DNA of 64,000 nt from Macrococcoides epidermidis (GTDB lineage Bacteria > Bacillota > Bacilli > Staphylococcales > Staphylococcaceae), in NCBI RefSeq assembly GCF_042659445.1, contig NZ_JBHSSR010000002.1. One strand, given 5' to 3'. The notes beneath the pieces were generated by a model that did no database searches, was not told where the DNA came from, and saw only the letters and a list, made by a program, of their open reading frames with translations. Positions 7,811 through 16,980 of this stretch are shown here, piece by piece. Position numbers and translations under genes: made by a program. Position 1 is the stretch's first letter; each line of letters opens with the position of its first letter.

Positions 7811-8278
7811 ATGAAAGATAAAGCATCGACACGTAAAGTATTAGCAGAAATTAACTATCCAGTAAGATATAAACGCTTTTCGAAAATCTTTAAAAGAATT
7901 AAAAAATCTGAGCGCCGTTTCTTTATTAAATTATTAAAAGTGATTTGCAAAGATATTAAAAACAAGGAACTGATTCATTTTGCAACTTATAGTCATATTA
8001 ATTTGAACCAACATGGTTTGTTTATTTTATTAGATGATCGTATTTCTATGGTCCATAGTAAAATGAAATCAAAGCGTATTTACTATGAAGTAATTAAATA
8101 TGCGGATATAGTTAACATTGATTTTGAGCCTGATACTGAAGGGGAATATGGAGAGTTATTCTTCAAATATAAACGAAAGAAATTAAGTGAAAAATCAGTA
8201 ACTTTACGAATGATTAAAAGTAAAGACTTGCCTGAAATTGTGGAATTTATTAGAATTAAAATGTCTGAGACAATATAA
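7811..8278 (+). CDS. Unknown basic protein, PH-like domain possible
   Basis: 155 residues after AGGTGATGA. There is no signal or membrane segment. The N-terminal 60 residues are strongly basic and helical (RYKRFSKIFKRIKKSERRFF). The rest alternates beta strands and ends in a helix (LPEIVEFIRIKM), the order seen in bacterial PH-like domains. No confident family. Only 15 bp separate it from the next gene, so the two are probably co-transcribed. Confidence 0.65.
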   Translation: MKDKASTRKVLAEINYPVRYKRFSKIFKRIKKSERRFFIKLLKVICKDIKNKELIHFATYSHINLNQHGLFILLDDRISMVHSKMKSKRIYYEVIKYADIVNIDFEPDTEGEYGELFFKYKRKKLSEKSVTLRMIKSKDLPEIVEFIRIKMSETI

Positions 8279-8293
8279 AGGGGGACATTAACA

Positions 8294-8554
8294 ATGGCAA
8301 ATATCGATAAACTCGTATCATATGCTGAACTTAAATTAGGTCAATTTGGTTCAGATTACCGTGAAAATCACGAAGAAGATAAAGTGCAGGAGATTCAACC
8401 ACGCAGCTATGATGTGAATGGAACTTCTATCGATGTGCATTATGATGCACAAAGTTACGTAATTGATTTAACAAAATCTGGTGTACGTGATGTCACAGAA
8501 GAAGATGCACAAGCAGTTGTAGCAAGATTAAAAGAATTCTTCAATCAAAAATAA
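8294..8554 (+). CDS. Small conserved acidic protein of unknown function
   Basis: 86 residues with ribosome site GGGGGACATT 8 bp upstream. It is acidic and soluble, without cysteines. It resembles, from memory, a short hypothetical protein kept next to menA in staphylococci. It closes the two-gene unit that starts at 7811 and converges on menA across a shared terminator. Confidence 0.7.
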   Translation: MANIDKLVSYAELKLGQFGSDYRENHEEDKVQEIQPRSYDVNGTSIDVHYDAQSYVIDLTKSGVRDVTEEDAQAVVARLKEFFNQK

Positions 8555-8567
8555 TAAAAATAATAAT

Positions 8568-8607
8568 AAAAAAATCGTGAGACTAGATAAAAGCCTCACG
8601 GTTTTTT
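8568..8607. terminator. Bidirectional terminator between 8294 gene and menA
   Basis: CGTGAG/CTCACG stem with an A-run on the left and a T-run on the right, so it can stop transcripts from both sides. Confidence 0.75.
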
Positions 8608-9526
8608 AAATTGCAGTTAATGCTGCGAGATATAAGCCTAGTGCAAATAAGAATCCGAATACGGTGTTGAATTGACCCGTAACTTTCATTGCAGGCATGA
8701 GTTCAATCGGTGTATTGCCTTTAAAGAAGCGATTTACTGCTTTGATTGGTAAGTTAAAGCTTAACAATACAAGTAATAAAAATGGTGAACCATATGGTTT
8801 ATAGAATACTGTATACAGTACTACCAGGAAACTGATTAAGTATAATAATGCCATTGTAATAATTGCGATTGTTTTCCCGACTAAGATAACATATGTCTTT
8901 CTGCCACTCGCTTTATCTTTTACACGGTCACGAATATTATTAGCCATATTAATCATGCCGATATTGATTGAAACTGGAATTGACATAATTGCAGGGTACC
9001 ATTCTAGATGTCCCACCTGAATGTAGAATGTAATCATAATGATTACAAATCCCATAAAGAATCCTGCAAAGATTTCACCGAATGGTGTCCATGAAATTGG
9101 AACGGGGCCACCTGTATAGAAATAACCTACTGCCATACATACAATTCCAACAAGTAAGATTAACCATGACGATTGAGAACAAATATAAAGACCTAATATG
9201 GCTGCAATAATATAAAAAGCAATCGCTAAATTATATACTGACTTAGGACTCATACCATTTCTTACAATTGCACCACCGATTCCGACCGATGTATGATCAT
9301 CCAGTCCGCGCTTATAATCGAAATATTCATTAAACATATTTGTTGCCGCTTGTATTAGTAAGCACGCAATAAGCATGATAATTAATAGATCGATACGGAT
9401 ATCAGTGAAATATTTTGCGCATGCTGTTCCGACAAGTACAGGTACGAAACTTGCTGTTAAAGTGTGTGGTCGCATTAAGTGATAATACATTGCAATACCA
9501 GTGTGTTGTTGTAAATGTTCAGACAT
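8606..9526 (-). CDS. menA: 1,4-dihydroxy-2-naphthoate polyprenyltransferase
   Basis: 306 residues. An integral membrane UbiA-type prenyltransferase that joins a polyprenyl diphosphate to dihydroxynaphthoate, giving demethylmenaquinone. The first aspartate-rich motif is visible as NMFNEYFDYKRGLD (about 65-80), and NNIRDRVKDKASGRKT (about 196-212) carries the second. About eight hydrophobic segments span the protein. ATG 9526 is chosen because GAGG is 7 bp upstream, whereas the ATG two codons earlier touches the ribosome site. It is divergent from menF with a good promoter at 9557-9585. Confidence 0.92.
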   Translation of the reverse strand: MSEHLQQHTGIAMYYHLMRPHTLTASFVPVLVGTACAKYFTDIRIDLLIIMLIACLLIQAATNMFNEYFDYKRGLDDHTSVGIGGAIVRNGMSPKSVYNLAIAFYIIAAILGLYICSQSSWLILLVGIVCMAVGYFYTGGPVPISWTPFGEIFAGFFMGFVIIMITFYIQVGHLEWYPAIMSIPVSINIGMINMANNIRDRVKDKASGRKTYVILVGKTIAIITMALLYLISFLVVLYTVFYKPYGSPFLLLVLLSFNLPIKAVNRFFKGNTPIELMPAMKVTGQFNTVFGFLFALGLYLAALTAI

Positions 9527-9556
9527 ATTCATACCTCTTTTATTCTTAATGTATAA

Positions 9557-9585
9557 ATTTTATATTTAATAATAGTCATCGTCAA
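9557..9585 (-). promoter_or_regulatory. menA promoter
   Basis: On the minus strand TTGACG (9580-9585), a 17-bp spacer and TAAAAT (9557-9562). It lies 30 bp before the menA start in the menA-menF divergent gap. Confidence 0.65.
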
Positions 9586-9669
9586 CAAATCTAGCATAAT
9601 TTGTCCAATAATCATTGAATAATGTTAAAATAATAAGTATATTATTTTGAAGTGAAAGAAGTGTAGCAT

Positions 9670-10974
9670 GTGCCGATTAATCAACAGTTTGAGACGCATT
9701 TAACAACGAATAAAATTAATAAAATAGAACAATTTGATTTAGACTTCCAGCTAAATGTTGCATGGATCATGGATTATTTTCATGCATTTGCAGGAGAGCG
9801 TTATGTCTTTATCAATAAAGATAAATCTTTTAAGTTAATCGGTATCGGTCATCATTCAGTACTTACAGCAGATACGATTCATCCTGTACATATCGAACGA
9901 CAGTTTAAGGCGATTGTTCAGGATGCAGCATATATTGGTAATGGTTCGCAGTATGAATTAAAACTTTTTGGTGGCTTCCAGTTTGATAATAATGAAAGTA
10001 AAAATTTTTCTGCATATGAAAAGAGTCATTTCATCATTCCGAAAATACAGATTGTAGAAAGCAATGGACACGCTTCAATAATATTTGTTGATCAGTCTTC
10101 AGATAAAATACAGATAATTGATGCATTAAGACATCATGCAGCAGATAAAGTACAAGATAACAAAATAATATCTGCTGAAGATATTGATCTGGACTTATTT
10201 AAATCTAATGCACATAAAGCAATATCGATGATGCAGCAAGATAAACTGGAAAAAGTTGTGCTTTCAAGAAAAAGAAAGATTACAATGGCACGCGATATCG
10301 ATATATTGCCACTCATCGAGCAGGCGATGAAAAATCATGAAGTGAGTTATTTTGCTTTAATAGAGTCTGGTGCACAAACATTTATTACAAAGACACCTGA
10401 ACAGCTTGTTGCGGTGCAGGATGGCATCCTTCATACAAATGCCATTGCCGGAACGATGGGCAAAAGTATTGATAATGCGAAACAAAAGTTACTGGATGAT
10501 GAAAAGAATCTATATGAACATAAAATCGTTGTAGAAAGTATAAAGGAAGATTTAGCACCGTTTACAAATGAGATTACTTTAAAACAATCACCGGATATAT
10601 TAGAAAATCAATTTTTCTATCATTTATATACACCGATCAATGCGAAGTTGAATCGTGGTGGATTATTAGAAGTAACTGAAAGTCTACATCCAACACCTGC
10701 GCTAGGTGGTTTTCCGAAACGTGCGGCGATGCATTTCTTAGCGGAAGCAAATGAAGGGCGTGGATTATACGGGGCACCATTAGGTTATGTTGATTTAAAT
10801 GATGAAGGTGAGTTTATCGTTGCCATCCGTTCGATGGTGATCCAGGATAACACTGCGATGCTCTTTGCAGGATGTGGCATTGTTAAGTCGAGTGTTGTAG
10901 AGAGTGAAGTTTATGAAACAGAAATTAAATTTAAACCGATGTTAGAAATGTTAGGAGTAAATGAAGATGAATGA
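9670..10974 (+). CDS. menF: Isochorismate synthase
   Basis: 434 residues. It converts chorismate to isochorismate, the first committed step to menaquinone. The C-terminal chorismate-binding fold shows KVVLSRKRKI (about 196-205), IAGTMGKS (about 258-265), ESLHPTPALGGFP (about 337-349), EGRGLYGAPLGYV and FAGCGIVKSS near the end. These include the expected Mg-binding glutamates. It begins at a GTG and heads menF-menD-menH-menB. The 3' end overlaps menD by 8 bp. Confidence 0.92.
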   Translation: MPINQQFETHLTTNKINKIEQFDLDFQLNVAWIMDYFHAFAGERYVFINKDKSFKLIGIGHHSVLTADTIHPVHIERQFKAIVQDAAYIGNGSQYELKLFGGFQFDNNESKNFSAYEKSHFIIPKIQIVESNGHASIIFVDQSSDKIQIIDALRHHAADKVQDNKIISAEDIDLDLFKSNAHKAISMMQQDKLEKVVLSRKRKITMARDIDILPLIEQAMKNHEVSYFALIESGAQTFITKTPEQLVAVQDGILHTNAIAGTMGKSIDNAKQKLLDDEKNLYEHKIVVESIKEDLAPFTNEITLKQSPDILENQFFYHLYTPINAKLNRGGLLEVTESLHPTPALGGFPKRAAMHFLAEANEGRGLYGAPLGYVDLNDEGEFIVAIRSMVIQDNTAMLFAGCGIVKSSVVESEVYETEIKFKPMLEMLGVNEDE

Positions 10975-12634
10975 CGCGTTAACTAAACAAGTGTTTCATT
11001 TCGTTAAATCATTATATGATTATGGTGTACATGAGATAGTGATTTCACCTGGATCACGCTCAACACCAGTTGCGATAGCATGTGAACTTCACCCAAAGAT
11101 GAAGACGTATATTCATCCAGATGAACGCAGTGCAGCTTTCTATGCACTTGGACTAATGAAAGCAACGAACAAGCCGGTTGCTGTACTCTGTACATCTGGT
11201 ACTGCAGCAAGTAACTACACACCGGCAGTGTCTGAGTGTTTTATCAGTCATATGCCACTCGTTGTGATTACGAGTGACAGACCCCATGAACTGCGCAATG
11301 TCGGTGCACCACAGGCGATTAATCAAGTAGGGATGTTTAGCAATTTTGTTCAATATGAACGTGACTTTCCGATCGCAGATGATACAGATGAATCGATTCA
11401 ATTTATCGATGCTGTAATGATGCAGTCTAGTCGTTATTTCAGTGGACCGATGAAAGGCCCGGTACATTTCAATATACCTTTCAGAGAACCATTGATGCCG
11501 GACTTTGAGCTAGCAGAAATGATGATGATCAACCCAAAGGTTCAGGTTAGTTATCAGAAGACATTTGATGTCAATACAGTCAAACCAATCATTCGTCAGG
11601 AAAAAGGCATTATAATCGTTGGTGATTGTCAGCTGGAAGATTTAACACAGATGCTTGTCTTTTCTACAATACATAATATACCGATTATTGCAGATCCGCT
11701 CAGTCAGATTCGTGATTTAAAACATCCGAATGTTGTGACAACAGGAGACAGTATCTTTAAAGTCATTAAAGATATTCAGCCGGGATATATTATTCGTGTC
11801 GGTAACGCAGTTGTATCGAAAGCAATCAATCAATGGATTAAAGCGCAGACGGCACCACAAATTTTAATTCAACCAAGAATTCAGCCTAATACATTTCCGA
11901 AAGTGCCGGATTTATTTATCGAAATTACTGCAAACGACTTCTTTAGACAAGTCGCAGAAGAGAAACCAGTCAACAATCAATCATGGATTAAATTCTGGCA
12001 TACATTAAATGATTTAGTCATCAATCACATTATGCAGCACACACAAACGATATTCGACGAAGGTAGTGCGATGTATCAGATCTTTAAACAAATCAAGAAG
12101 AATGAAGTCATCTTTCTGGGTAACAGTATGCCGATAAGAGATTGCGATACATTCTTTACAAACTTTGAAGGTAAACCGTATTGTAATCGTGGGGCAAATG
12201 GTATTGACGGTGTAGTGAGTACGGCGCTTGGAATGTCTCGACATAAAAAGGTGACGTTGATAATCGGTGATATCTCATTTTTCCATGATATGAACGGTCT
12301 TGTTATGCAGAAGATGTTATCAGAATATCACCATGCTCATATGATTAATATTGTAGTGATGAATAATAATGGTGGCGGTATATTCAGTTATTTACCACAG
12401 TATGAAGATAAGAAGCATTTTGAACGTTTATTTGGCACACCGCTGAATCTCGATTTTGAACATACTGCAAAGTTGTATGACTTTAAATATAAGAAATTTA
12501 ATGTATTTGATGAAATCACATTACCGAAAGCAAGCGGTCATATTATAGAAATCACTTCTGACCGAGAAGAGAATTTGAAAGCACACAGTGCATTAATTAC
12601 TACTTTAAAGGCGAAACTCAATGCTGAAATATAA
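10967..12634 (+). CDS. menD: SEPHCHC synthase (2-succinyl-5-enolpyruvyl-6-hydroxy-3-cyclohexene-1-carboxylate synthase)
   Basis: 555 residues. A thiamine-diphosphate enzyme joining 2-oxoglutarate and isochorismate with loss of CO2. Visible are VISPGSRSTP (about 25-34), the conserved HPDERSAAFYALG with the catalytic Glu (about 50-62), and the ThDP/Mg motif GDISFFHDMNGL followed by NNNGGGIFS. ATG 10967 lies 9 bp after AGGAG; the ATG at 10961 is only 3 bp away but would add two residues and cannot be excluded. It overlaps menF and menH, which suggests translational coupling. Confidence 0.92.
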   Translation: MNDALTKQVFHFVKSLYDYGVHEIVISPGSRSTPVAIACELHPKMKTYIHPDERSAAFYALGLMKATNKPVAVLCTSGTAASNYTPAVSECFISHMPLVVITSDRPHELRNVGAPQAINQVGMFSNFVQYERDFPIADDTDESIQFIDAVMMQSSRYFSGPMKGPVHFNIPFREPLMPDFELAEMMMINPKVQVSYQKTFDVNTVKPIIRQEKGIIIVGDCQLEDLTQMLVFSTIHNIPIIADPLSQIRDLKHPNVVTTGDSIFKVIKDIQPGYIIRVGNAVVSKAINQWIKAQTAPQILIQPRIQPNTFPKVPDLFIEITANDFFRQVAEEKPVNNQSWIKFWHTLNDLVINHIMQHTQTIFDEGSAMYQIFKQIKKNEVIFLGNSMPIRDCDTFFTNFEGKPYCNRGANGIDGVVSTALGMSRHKKVTLIIGDISFFHDMNGLVMQKMLSEYHHAHMINIVVMNNNGGGIFSYLPQYEDKKHFERLFGTPLNLDFEHTAKLYDFKYKKFNVFDEITLPKASGHIIEITSDREENLKAHSALITTLKAKLNAEI

Positions 12635-13415
12635 ATATTTTAATCGTGATAAAGAAAGTCTTATTGTCATGATTCATGGTTTCCTGGGTAGCATTCAAAC
12701 CTTTCTTCCAGCAAAAGAAAGACTGTTGTCCCACACAGATGTGTTATTAGTAGAATGTCCAGGACATGGAGCGGCTTTTAATACGGATGAAACGTGGTCA
12801 TTTGATGCAATTGCAGCATCGTTAACACAAACATTAACGCGTTATCGAAATCAATATACCGAAATCATTCTGTATGGTTATTCGATGGGGGGGCGTATAG
12901 CGCTATATACTGCATTGCATTATCCGGAATTAATCGATAAGCTTATAATCGAAAGTGCGACGCCTGGAATTGAAGATGAGCAATTAAGAAAAGAGCGTAT
13001 TCAGCAGGATGAAGAACGCAGTAATTGGATAGAAACAGATTATCCGGCATTTATTAAACACTGGGAAAAGCTATCTTTATTTAAAACGTATCATCCGTTA
13101 ACTGATGCACAGCAAACAAGACAGCGTGAGATAAGAATGCATCACGAACCAATGGGTATTGCTAAAGCTTTAAGAGAATATGGAACAGGCAGACAACCGA
13201 ATCTCTGGCCGCTTTTACCTAGCTTTAATAAACCGGTCTTATTGCTTACTGGAAGTTTAGATAAGAAGTTTGAATCAATCGCTAAACGTATGGTAGAAGC
13301 ACTGCCCGATGCCCGACATATGATAATTGAAGCGGGTCATACAATTCATGTGGAGAATTTAAAAATATTTGATACAATAATAGTATCGTTTATCAAGGAG
13401 GAAAATCATGACTAG
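12621..13415 (+). CDS. menH: SHCHC synthase, alpha/beta hydrolase
   Basis: 264 residues. It removes pyruvate from SEPHCHC to give 2-succinyl-6-hydroxy-2,4-cyclohexadiene carboxylate. The fold is an alpha/beta hydrolase with MIHGFLGS (about 17-24), the nucleophile elbow GYSMGG (Ser about 90) and the catalytic His in EAGHTIHVE (about 236-244). The start lies 14 bp inside menD and the end overlaps menB by 8 bp, so the operon is tightly coupled. Confidence 0.88.
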   Translation: MLKYKYFNRDKESLIVMIHGFLGSIQTFLPAKERLLSHTDVLLVECPGHGAAFNTDETWSFDAIAASLTQTLTRYRNQYTEIILYGYSMGGRIALYTALHYPELIDKLIIESATPGIEDEQLRKERIQQDEERSNWIETDYPAFIKHWEKLSLFKTYHPLTDAQQTRQREIRMHHEPMGIAKALREYGTGRQPNLWPLLPSFNKPVLLLTGSLDKKFESIAKRMVEALPDARHMIIEAGHTIHVENLKIFDTIIVSFIKEENHD

Positions 13416-14226
13416 AGTTTGGGAAACATTAAAAGAGTATAAAGAAATAAAATATGAATTTTTTGAAGGTATCGCGAAAATTACGATCAACCGTCCGGAA
13501 GTTCGTAACGCGTTTACACCGAATACAGTAATGGAAATGATCGATGCATTCTCTCGTGCACGTGACGATCAAAGAGTAGGTGCAATCATCTTAACAGGAG
13601 AAGGTGACTTAGCATTCTGTTCAGGTGGCGACCAAAAAGTACGTGGCCATGGTGGTTACGTAGGTGATGATAATATTCCACGTTTAAATGTATTAGATTT
13701 ACAACGTTTAATCCGTGTTATTCCTAAACCAGTTGTCGCGATGGTTCGTGGCTATGCAATCGGTGGTGGACACGTATTACACATCGTATGTGACTTAACA
13801 ATCGCTGCTGACAATGCACGTTTCGGTCAAACTGGACCAAAAGTAGGTTCATTTGATGCTGGATATGGTTCAGGTTATTTAGCAAGAATCGTTGGACATA
13901 AAAAAGCACGTGAAATCTGGTACTTATGCCGTCAATATGATGCGCAGGAAGCATTAGATATGGGCTTAGTTAATACAGTAGTACCTTTAGACCAAATTGA
14001 AGATGAAACTGTACAATGGTGTAAAGAGATGTTACAACATTCTCCAACAGCATTACGTTTCTTAAAAGCTGCGATGAACGCTGATACTGATGGACTAGCT
14101 GGTTTACAACAATTCGCTGGTGACGCTACATTACTTTACTACACAAGTGATGAAGCGAAAGAAGGTCGTGACGCATTTAAAGAAAAACGTCAGCCGAACT
14201 TCGATCAGTTCCCTAAATTCCCATAA
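13408..14226 (+). CDS. menB: 1,4-dihydroxy-2-naphthoyl-CoA synthase
   Basis: 272 residues of the crotonase family, closing the ring of o-succinylbenzoyl-CoA. Visible are NRPEVRNAF (about 28-36), the oxyanion-hole segment CSGGDQKVRG (about 71-80), GYAIGGGHVLH and the late FGQTGPKVGSFDAGYGSGYLA region (as two adjacent stretches, about 146-167). AAGGAGG sits 8 bp before the ATG. Codon use is more biased than that of its neighbours, typical of a highly expressed gene. A strong terminator follows. Confidence 0.94.
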   Translation: MTRVWETLKEYKEIKYEFFEGIAKITINRPEVRNAFTPNTVMEMIDAFSRARDDQRVGAIILTGEGDLAFCSGGDQKVRGHGGYVGDDNIPRLNVLDLQRLIRVIPKPVVAMVRGYAIGGGHVLHIVCDLTIAADNARFGQTGPKVGSFDAGYGSGYLARIVGHKKAREIWYLCRQYDAQEALDMGLVNTVVPLDQIEDETVQWCKEMLQHSPTALRFLKAAMNADTDGLAGLQQFAGDATLLYYTSDEAKEGRDAFKEKRQPNFDQFPKFP

Positions 14227-14238
14227 GCAAGAGAGTGA

Positions 14239-14267
14239 AGCACCCTTTTTTTGGGGTGCTTTTTTTG
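14239..14267 (+). terminator. Terminator of the menFDHB operon
   Basis: AGCACCC/GGGTGCT stem followed by seven T. Confidence 0.85.
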
Positions 14268-14338
14268 TTAACAAAATTTACGTAAAATTAATTTGTTAAT
14301 TTTTGTGTTCATTTGTATATTATATGTGAGGTGATGAT

Positions 14339-15346
14339 ATGTTCCTGAAATTATATGATTTTAGTGATTATGAACAATATTTGTGGGAAGTTAAGAATCG
14401 TATAGAATTGGACAGTTTTGATGAATCACAGCTATATACATTTGAACGTGGGTATATGGGAGAGAGAATATGCTATGATGCATTGAAAGGTACACGTGGC
14501 GGCGTGAAGTTATGGAATGTGAGAATCAGGAGTAATGGCGAAGTGCAATTTGACTTTTTGTTGATTAAAGACAGATTTATTATACATATTGATGTAAAAA
14601 ATTTTGCCGGACCGTATACATTTAGTAATAATAACTTTGTGAGTGAGAATAATTATGTGAATGCCAATCCATTAGTACAACTCGATAAAGCAGAGAAGAA
14701 GTTAAAGTATTTCTGTTATAAAAATAATATCGATTATCAGGTGAAAAGTTATGTGTTATTTATTAATCCTACATTTGAATTGAGTGGACTAGAACATACT
14801 GATAAGCTATTATATTCAACGGACGTCTCAAGAATTGTGAAAATGTTAGGTGAGGGGGAACCGACAAATGAAGAGCTATATATTGGAGAATTATTAAAAA
14901 AGCATCATCATCCTAATAGTAAGTATGAACGCATACATTATTATCCCTTCAATGCTTTAAAACCAGGTATGAAGTGTCCGGAATGTCGAAAGTTTTTGCC
15001 GATAGTGTCTGGACGTCAAAGAATTGTACGTTGTGATTGTGGATATAAAACTCCAAAAAATAAATTAGTACTTGATGCATTTAGAACGATAAAAATCCTG
15101 AAAAATGATGCTGTAACTACGGCTGATATTAGTAGATATACCGGTATAGGTAAAACAACGATTAGAAATGTACTGAAATCTGAATTTGAAACGTATGGAA
15201 AGAATAAAGGACGCAAATATACAGTCAAGAAAACAGTGAAGGGAATTTTTGAATCATCAGTAGAGTATAGAACCTCATCGCTAGATGTTGATAAACGGAA
15301 TATATCAACATCTAGTGAAGAAGGTCGGGAATATATCATGTCGTAG
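14339..15346 (+). CDS. NERD-domain protein with zinc ribbon and helix-turn-helix
   Basis: 335 residues after GAGGTGATGAT. Residues about 38-140 match the nuclease-related NERD domain: GERICYDAL, then DFLLIKDRFIIHIDVKNF with Asp and Asp-x-Lys positions like a PD-(D/E)xK site. A zinc ribbon CPEC...CDCGY (about 211-235) and a helix-turn-helix (TTADISRYTGIGKTTIRNV, about 257-275) follow. The last 21 residues are encoded by the first copy of a 62-bp repeat, and the stop TAG is formed at the junction with the second copy. It separates the two men gene blocks. Function is unknown; nucleic-acid processing is inferred. Confidence 0.7.
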   Translation: MFLKLYDFSDYEQYLWEVKNRIELDSFDESQLYTFERGYMGERICYDALKGTRGGVKLWNVRIRSNGEVQFDFLLIKDRFIIHIDVKNFAGPYTFSNNNFVSENNYVNANPLVQLDKAEKKLKYFCYKNNIDYQVKSYVLFINPTFELSGLEHTDKLLYSTDVSRIVKMLGEGEPTNEELYIGELLKKHHHPNSKYERIHYYPFNALKPGMKCPECRKFLPIVSGRQRIVRCDCGYKTPKNKLVLDAFRTIKILKNDAVTTADISRYTGIGKTTIRNVLKSEFETYGKNKGRKYTVKKTVKGIFESSVEYRTSSLDVDKRNISTSSEEGREYIMS

Positions 15347-15500
15347 ATGTTGATAAACGGAATATATCAACATCTAGCAATGAAGGTCGGGAATATATCA
15401 TGTCGTAGATGTTGATAAACGGAATATATCAACATCTAGTGAAGAAGGTCGGGCGTATATCATGTCGTAGATGTTGATAAACAATATATATCAACATCTA
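15282..15500 (+). repeat. 62-bp tandem repeat array with hairpin arms
   Basis: Units start at 15282, 15344, 15406 and 15468; three are complete (62 bp each) and the fourth is cut after the hairpin. Every unit begins with TAGATGTTGATA and has its exact complement TATCAACATCTA after a 9-base loop. The arms are identical in all four, while the loop and the spacer carry the few differences. No T-run follows, so it is not a set of ordinary terminators. 62 is not a multiple of three, so copy-number change alters the reading frame of the gene's tail. Confidence 0.92.
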
Positions 15501-15576
15501 GCACCAAAGCGCATACCGATGTATTAACTTCTTCTTTTTGATATGATAATTATATTAACTAAGAGGACGTGGCATT

Positions 15577-16980
15577 ATGCAGTGGCTTAAGACAACAGCA
15601 AATCGATATCCAGATAAAACAGCAATTTTTTATCAAGATCAACATATTTCTTATCAATTACTCTACGAACAAGCTCAAAAAGTAGCATACGAACTCGATC
15701 AACTTCAACATCATCGTGTTGCGCTTGTAGCGGAAAATACATTAATGGATTGTTATTTTATTCATGCTGCGATAATTGCGAATATTGAAATAGTGATGAT
15801 CAATAAGCATCTGACTGAACATGAAATGAGAAAGCAAATGGCGTCTGTGGATACAGAGCTTTTATTTTCAAATAATAATTACACGCACATCTCTGCTATA
15901 CATAAATCAGAGTTTGTTAGAAAGGCAATAAATCAGCATTCAACATTAACTGCCAAACCGAATCATCCAGAAGATATATTATCTATTATGTTTACTTCAG
16001 GGACGACTGGTGTTCAGAAAGCAGTACCTCAACGCTTTATTAATCATTTAGCAAGTGCCGGAAATTGTAAACAGATATTTACGTATGACCATGATTCAAT
16101 TTGGCTGGATGTTCTGCCATTGTTTCATATAAGTGGTTTGAGTGTATTAATACGTGCAGTGATTGATGGCTGCTCTGTCGTATTGCATGAAAAGTTTGAT
16201 GCAAAGCAGATTATCGATGATATTAAAGATAAAGAGATTACGCATATCTCGCTTGTACCCCAAACGTTAGAACGTCTCTTAAGACAAGGACTTAACCAGC
16301 AATATGCCCTTCAAGGCATACTGATTGGTGGTGCTAAACTAGATGATCGTTTACTTATTCAGGCACGAAGTGCAAACCTACCCGTCTATACATCATTTGG
16401 CATGACTGAAACATGTTCTCAAATGATTACAGCATCACCAAAAGATATTCAAAAGTATCCAAAGAGTGTCGGTCAGGTCAATCAAAATATCCAATTATTT
16501 AATGCAGTGAATCAGGTCGGTGAAATTGGTGTTCGTGGTGATAATGTCATGCACGGTTATCTTTATCCGGAAAGTGCAAATCAAGAAGCATTCATAGATG
16601 GATATTTCTTAACAGGAGATATCGGGTATATCGAAGAGGATCATCTTTATATATTAGACCGTCGCAAAGATTTAATTATTTCAGGTGGAGAAAATATATA
16701 TCCTTCAGAAATTGAGCAGGCCATATTAAGTCATACGTCTGTACATGCAGCTTGTGTTATTGGTATTAACGACAGCGAGTGGGGCAGTGTGCCGGTTTGT
16801 TTATATGAAGCGGATGGTAATATGGATGCAACTATTCAGAATGTATTAAATAATAATATCGCAAAATATAAGCATCCTAAACAATTTATTCGAGTAAATA
16901 ATTTAAAACGAACATCGAACGGAAAAATATCACGTCATCAATGTAAGGAATGGTTTATGCATGAATATCTCAAAGCTTAA
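15577..16980 (+). CDS. menE: o-succinylbenzoate--CoA ligase
   Basis: 467 residues. An ATP-dependent acyl-CoA ligase of the ANL family activating o-succinylbenzoate. Visible are the P-loop MFTSGTTGVQKAVP (about 138-151), FGMTETCSQM (about 268-277), LTGDIGYIEEDHLYILDRRK (about 347-366) and the C-terminal KRTSNGKISRH with the catalytic Lys. AGAGGA is 9 bp upstream. Its last 20 bp overlap menC. Confidence 0.93.
   Translation: MQWLKTTANRYPDKTAIFYQDQHISYQLLYEQAQKVAYELDQLQHHRVALVAENTLMDCYFIHAAIIANIEIVMINKHLTEHEMRKQMASVDTELLFSNNNYTHISAIHKSEFVRKAINQHSTLTAKPNHPEDILSIMFTSGTTGVQKAVPQRFINHLASAGNCKQIFTYDHDSIWLDVLPLFHISGLSVLIRAVIDGCSVVLHEKFDAKQIIDDIKDKEITHISLVPQTLERLLRQGLNQQYALQGILIGGAKLDDRLLIQARSANLPVYTSFGMTETCSQMITASPKDIQKYPKSVGQVNQNIQLFNAVNQVGEIGVRGDNVMHGYLYPESANQEAFIDGYFLTGDIGYIEEDHLYILDRRKDLIISGGENIYPSEIEQAILSHTSVHAACVIGINDSEWGSVPVCLYEADGNMDATIQNVLNNNIAKYKHPKQFIRVNNLKRTSNGKISRHQCKEWFMHEYLKA

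Noticed and set aside
15282..15500. Short regularly repeated units that could suggest a CRISPR array
   Set aside because: The spacers between palindromes are near-identical to each other, no cas genes are near, and part of the array is coding.
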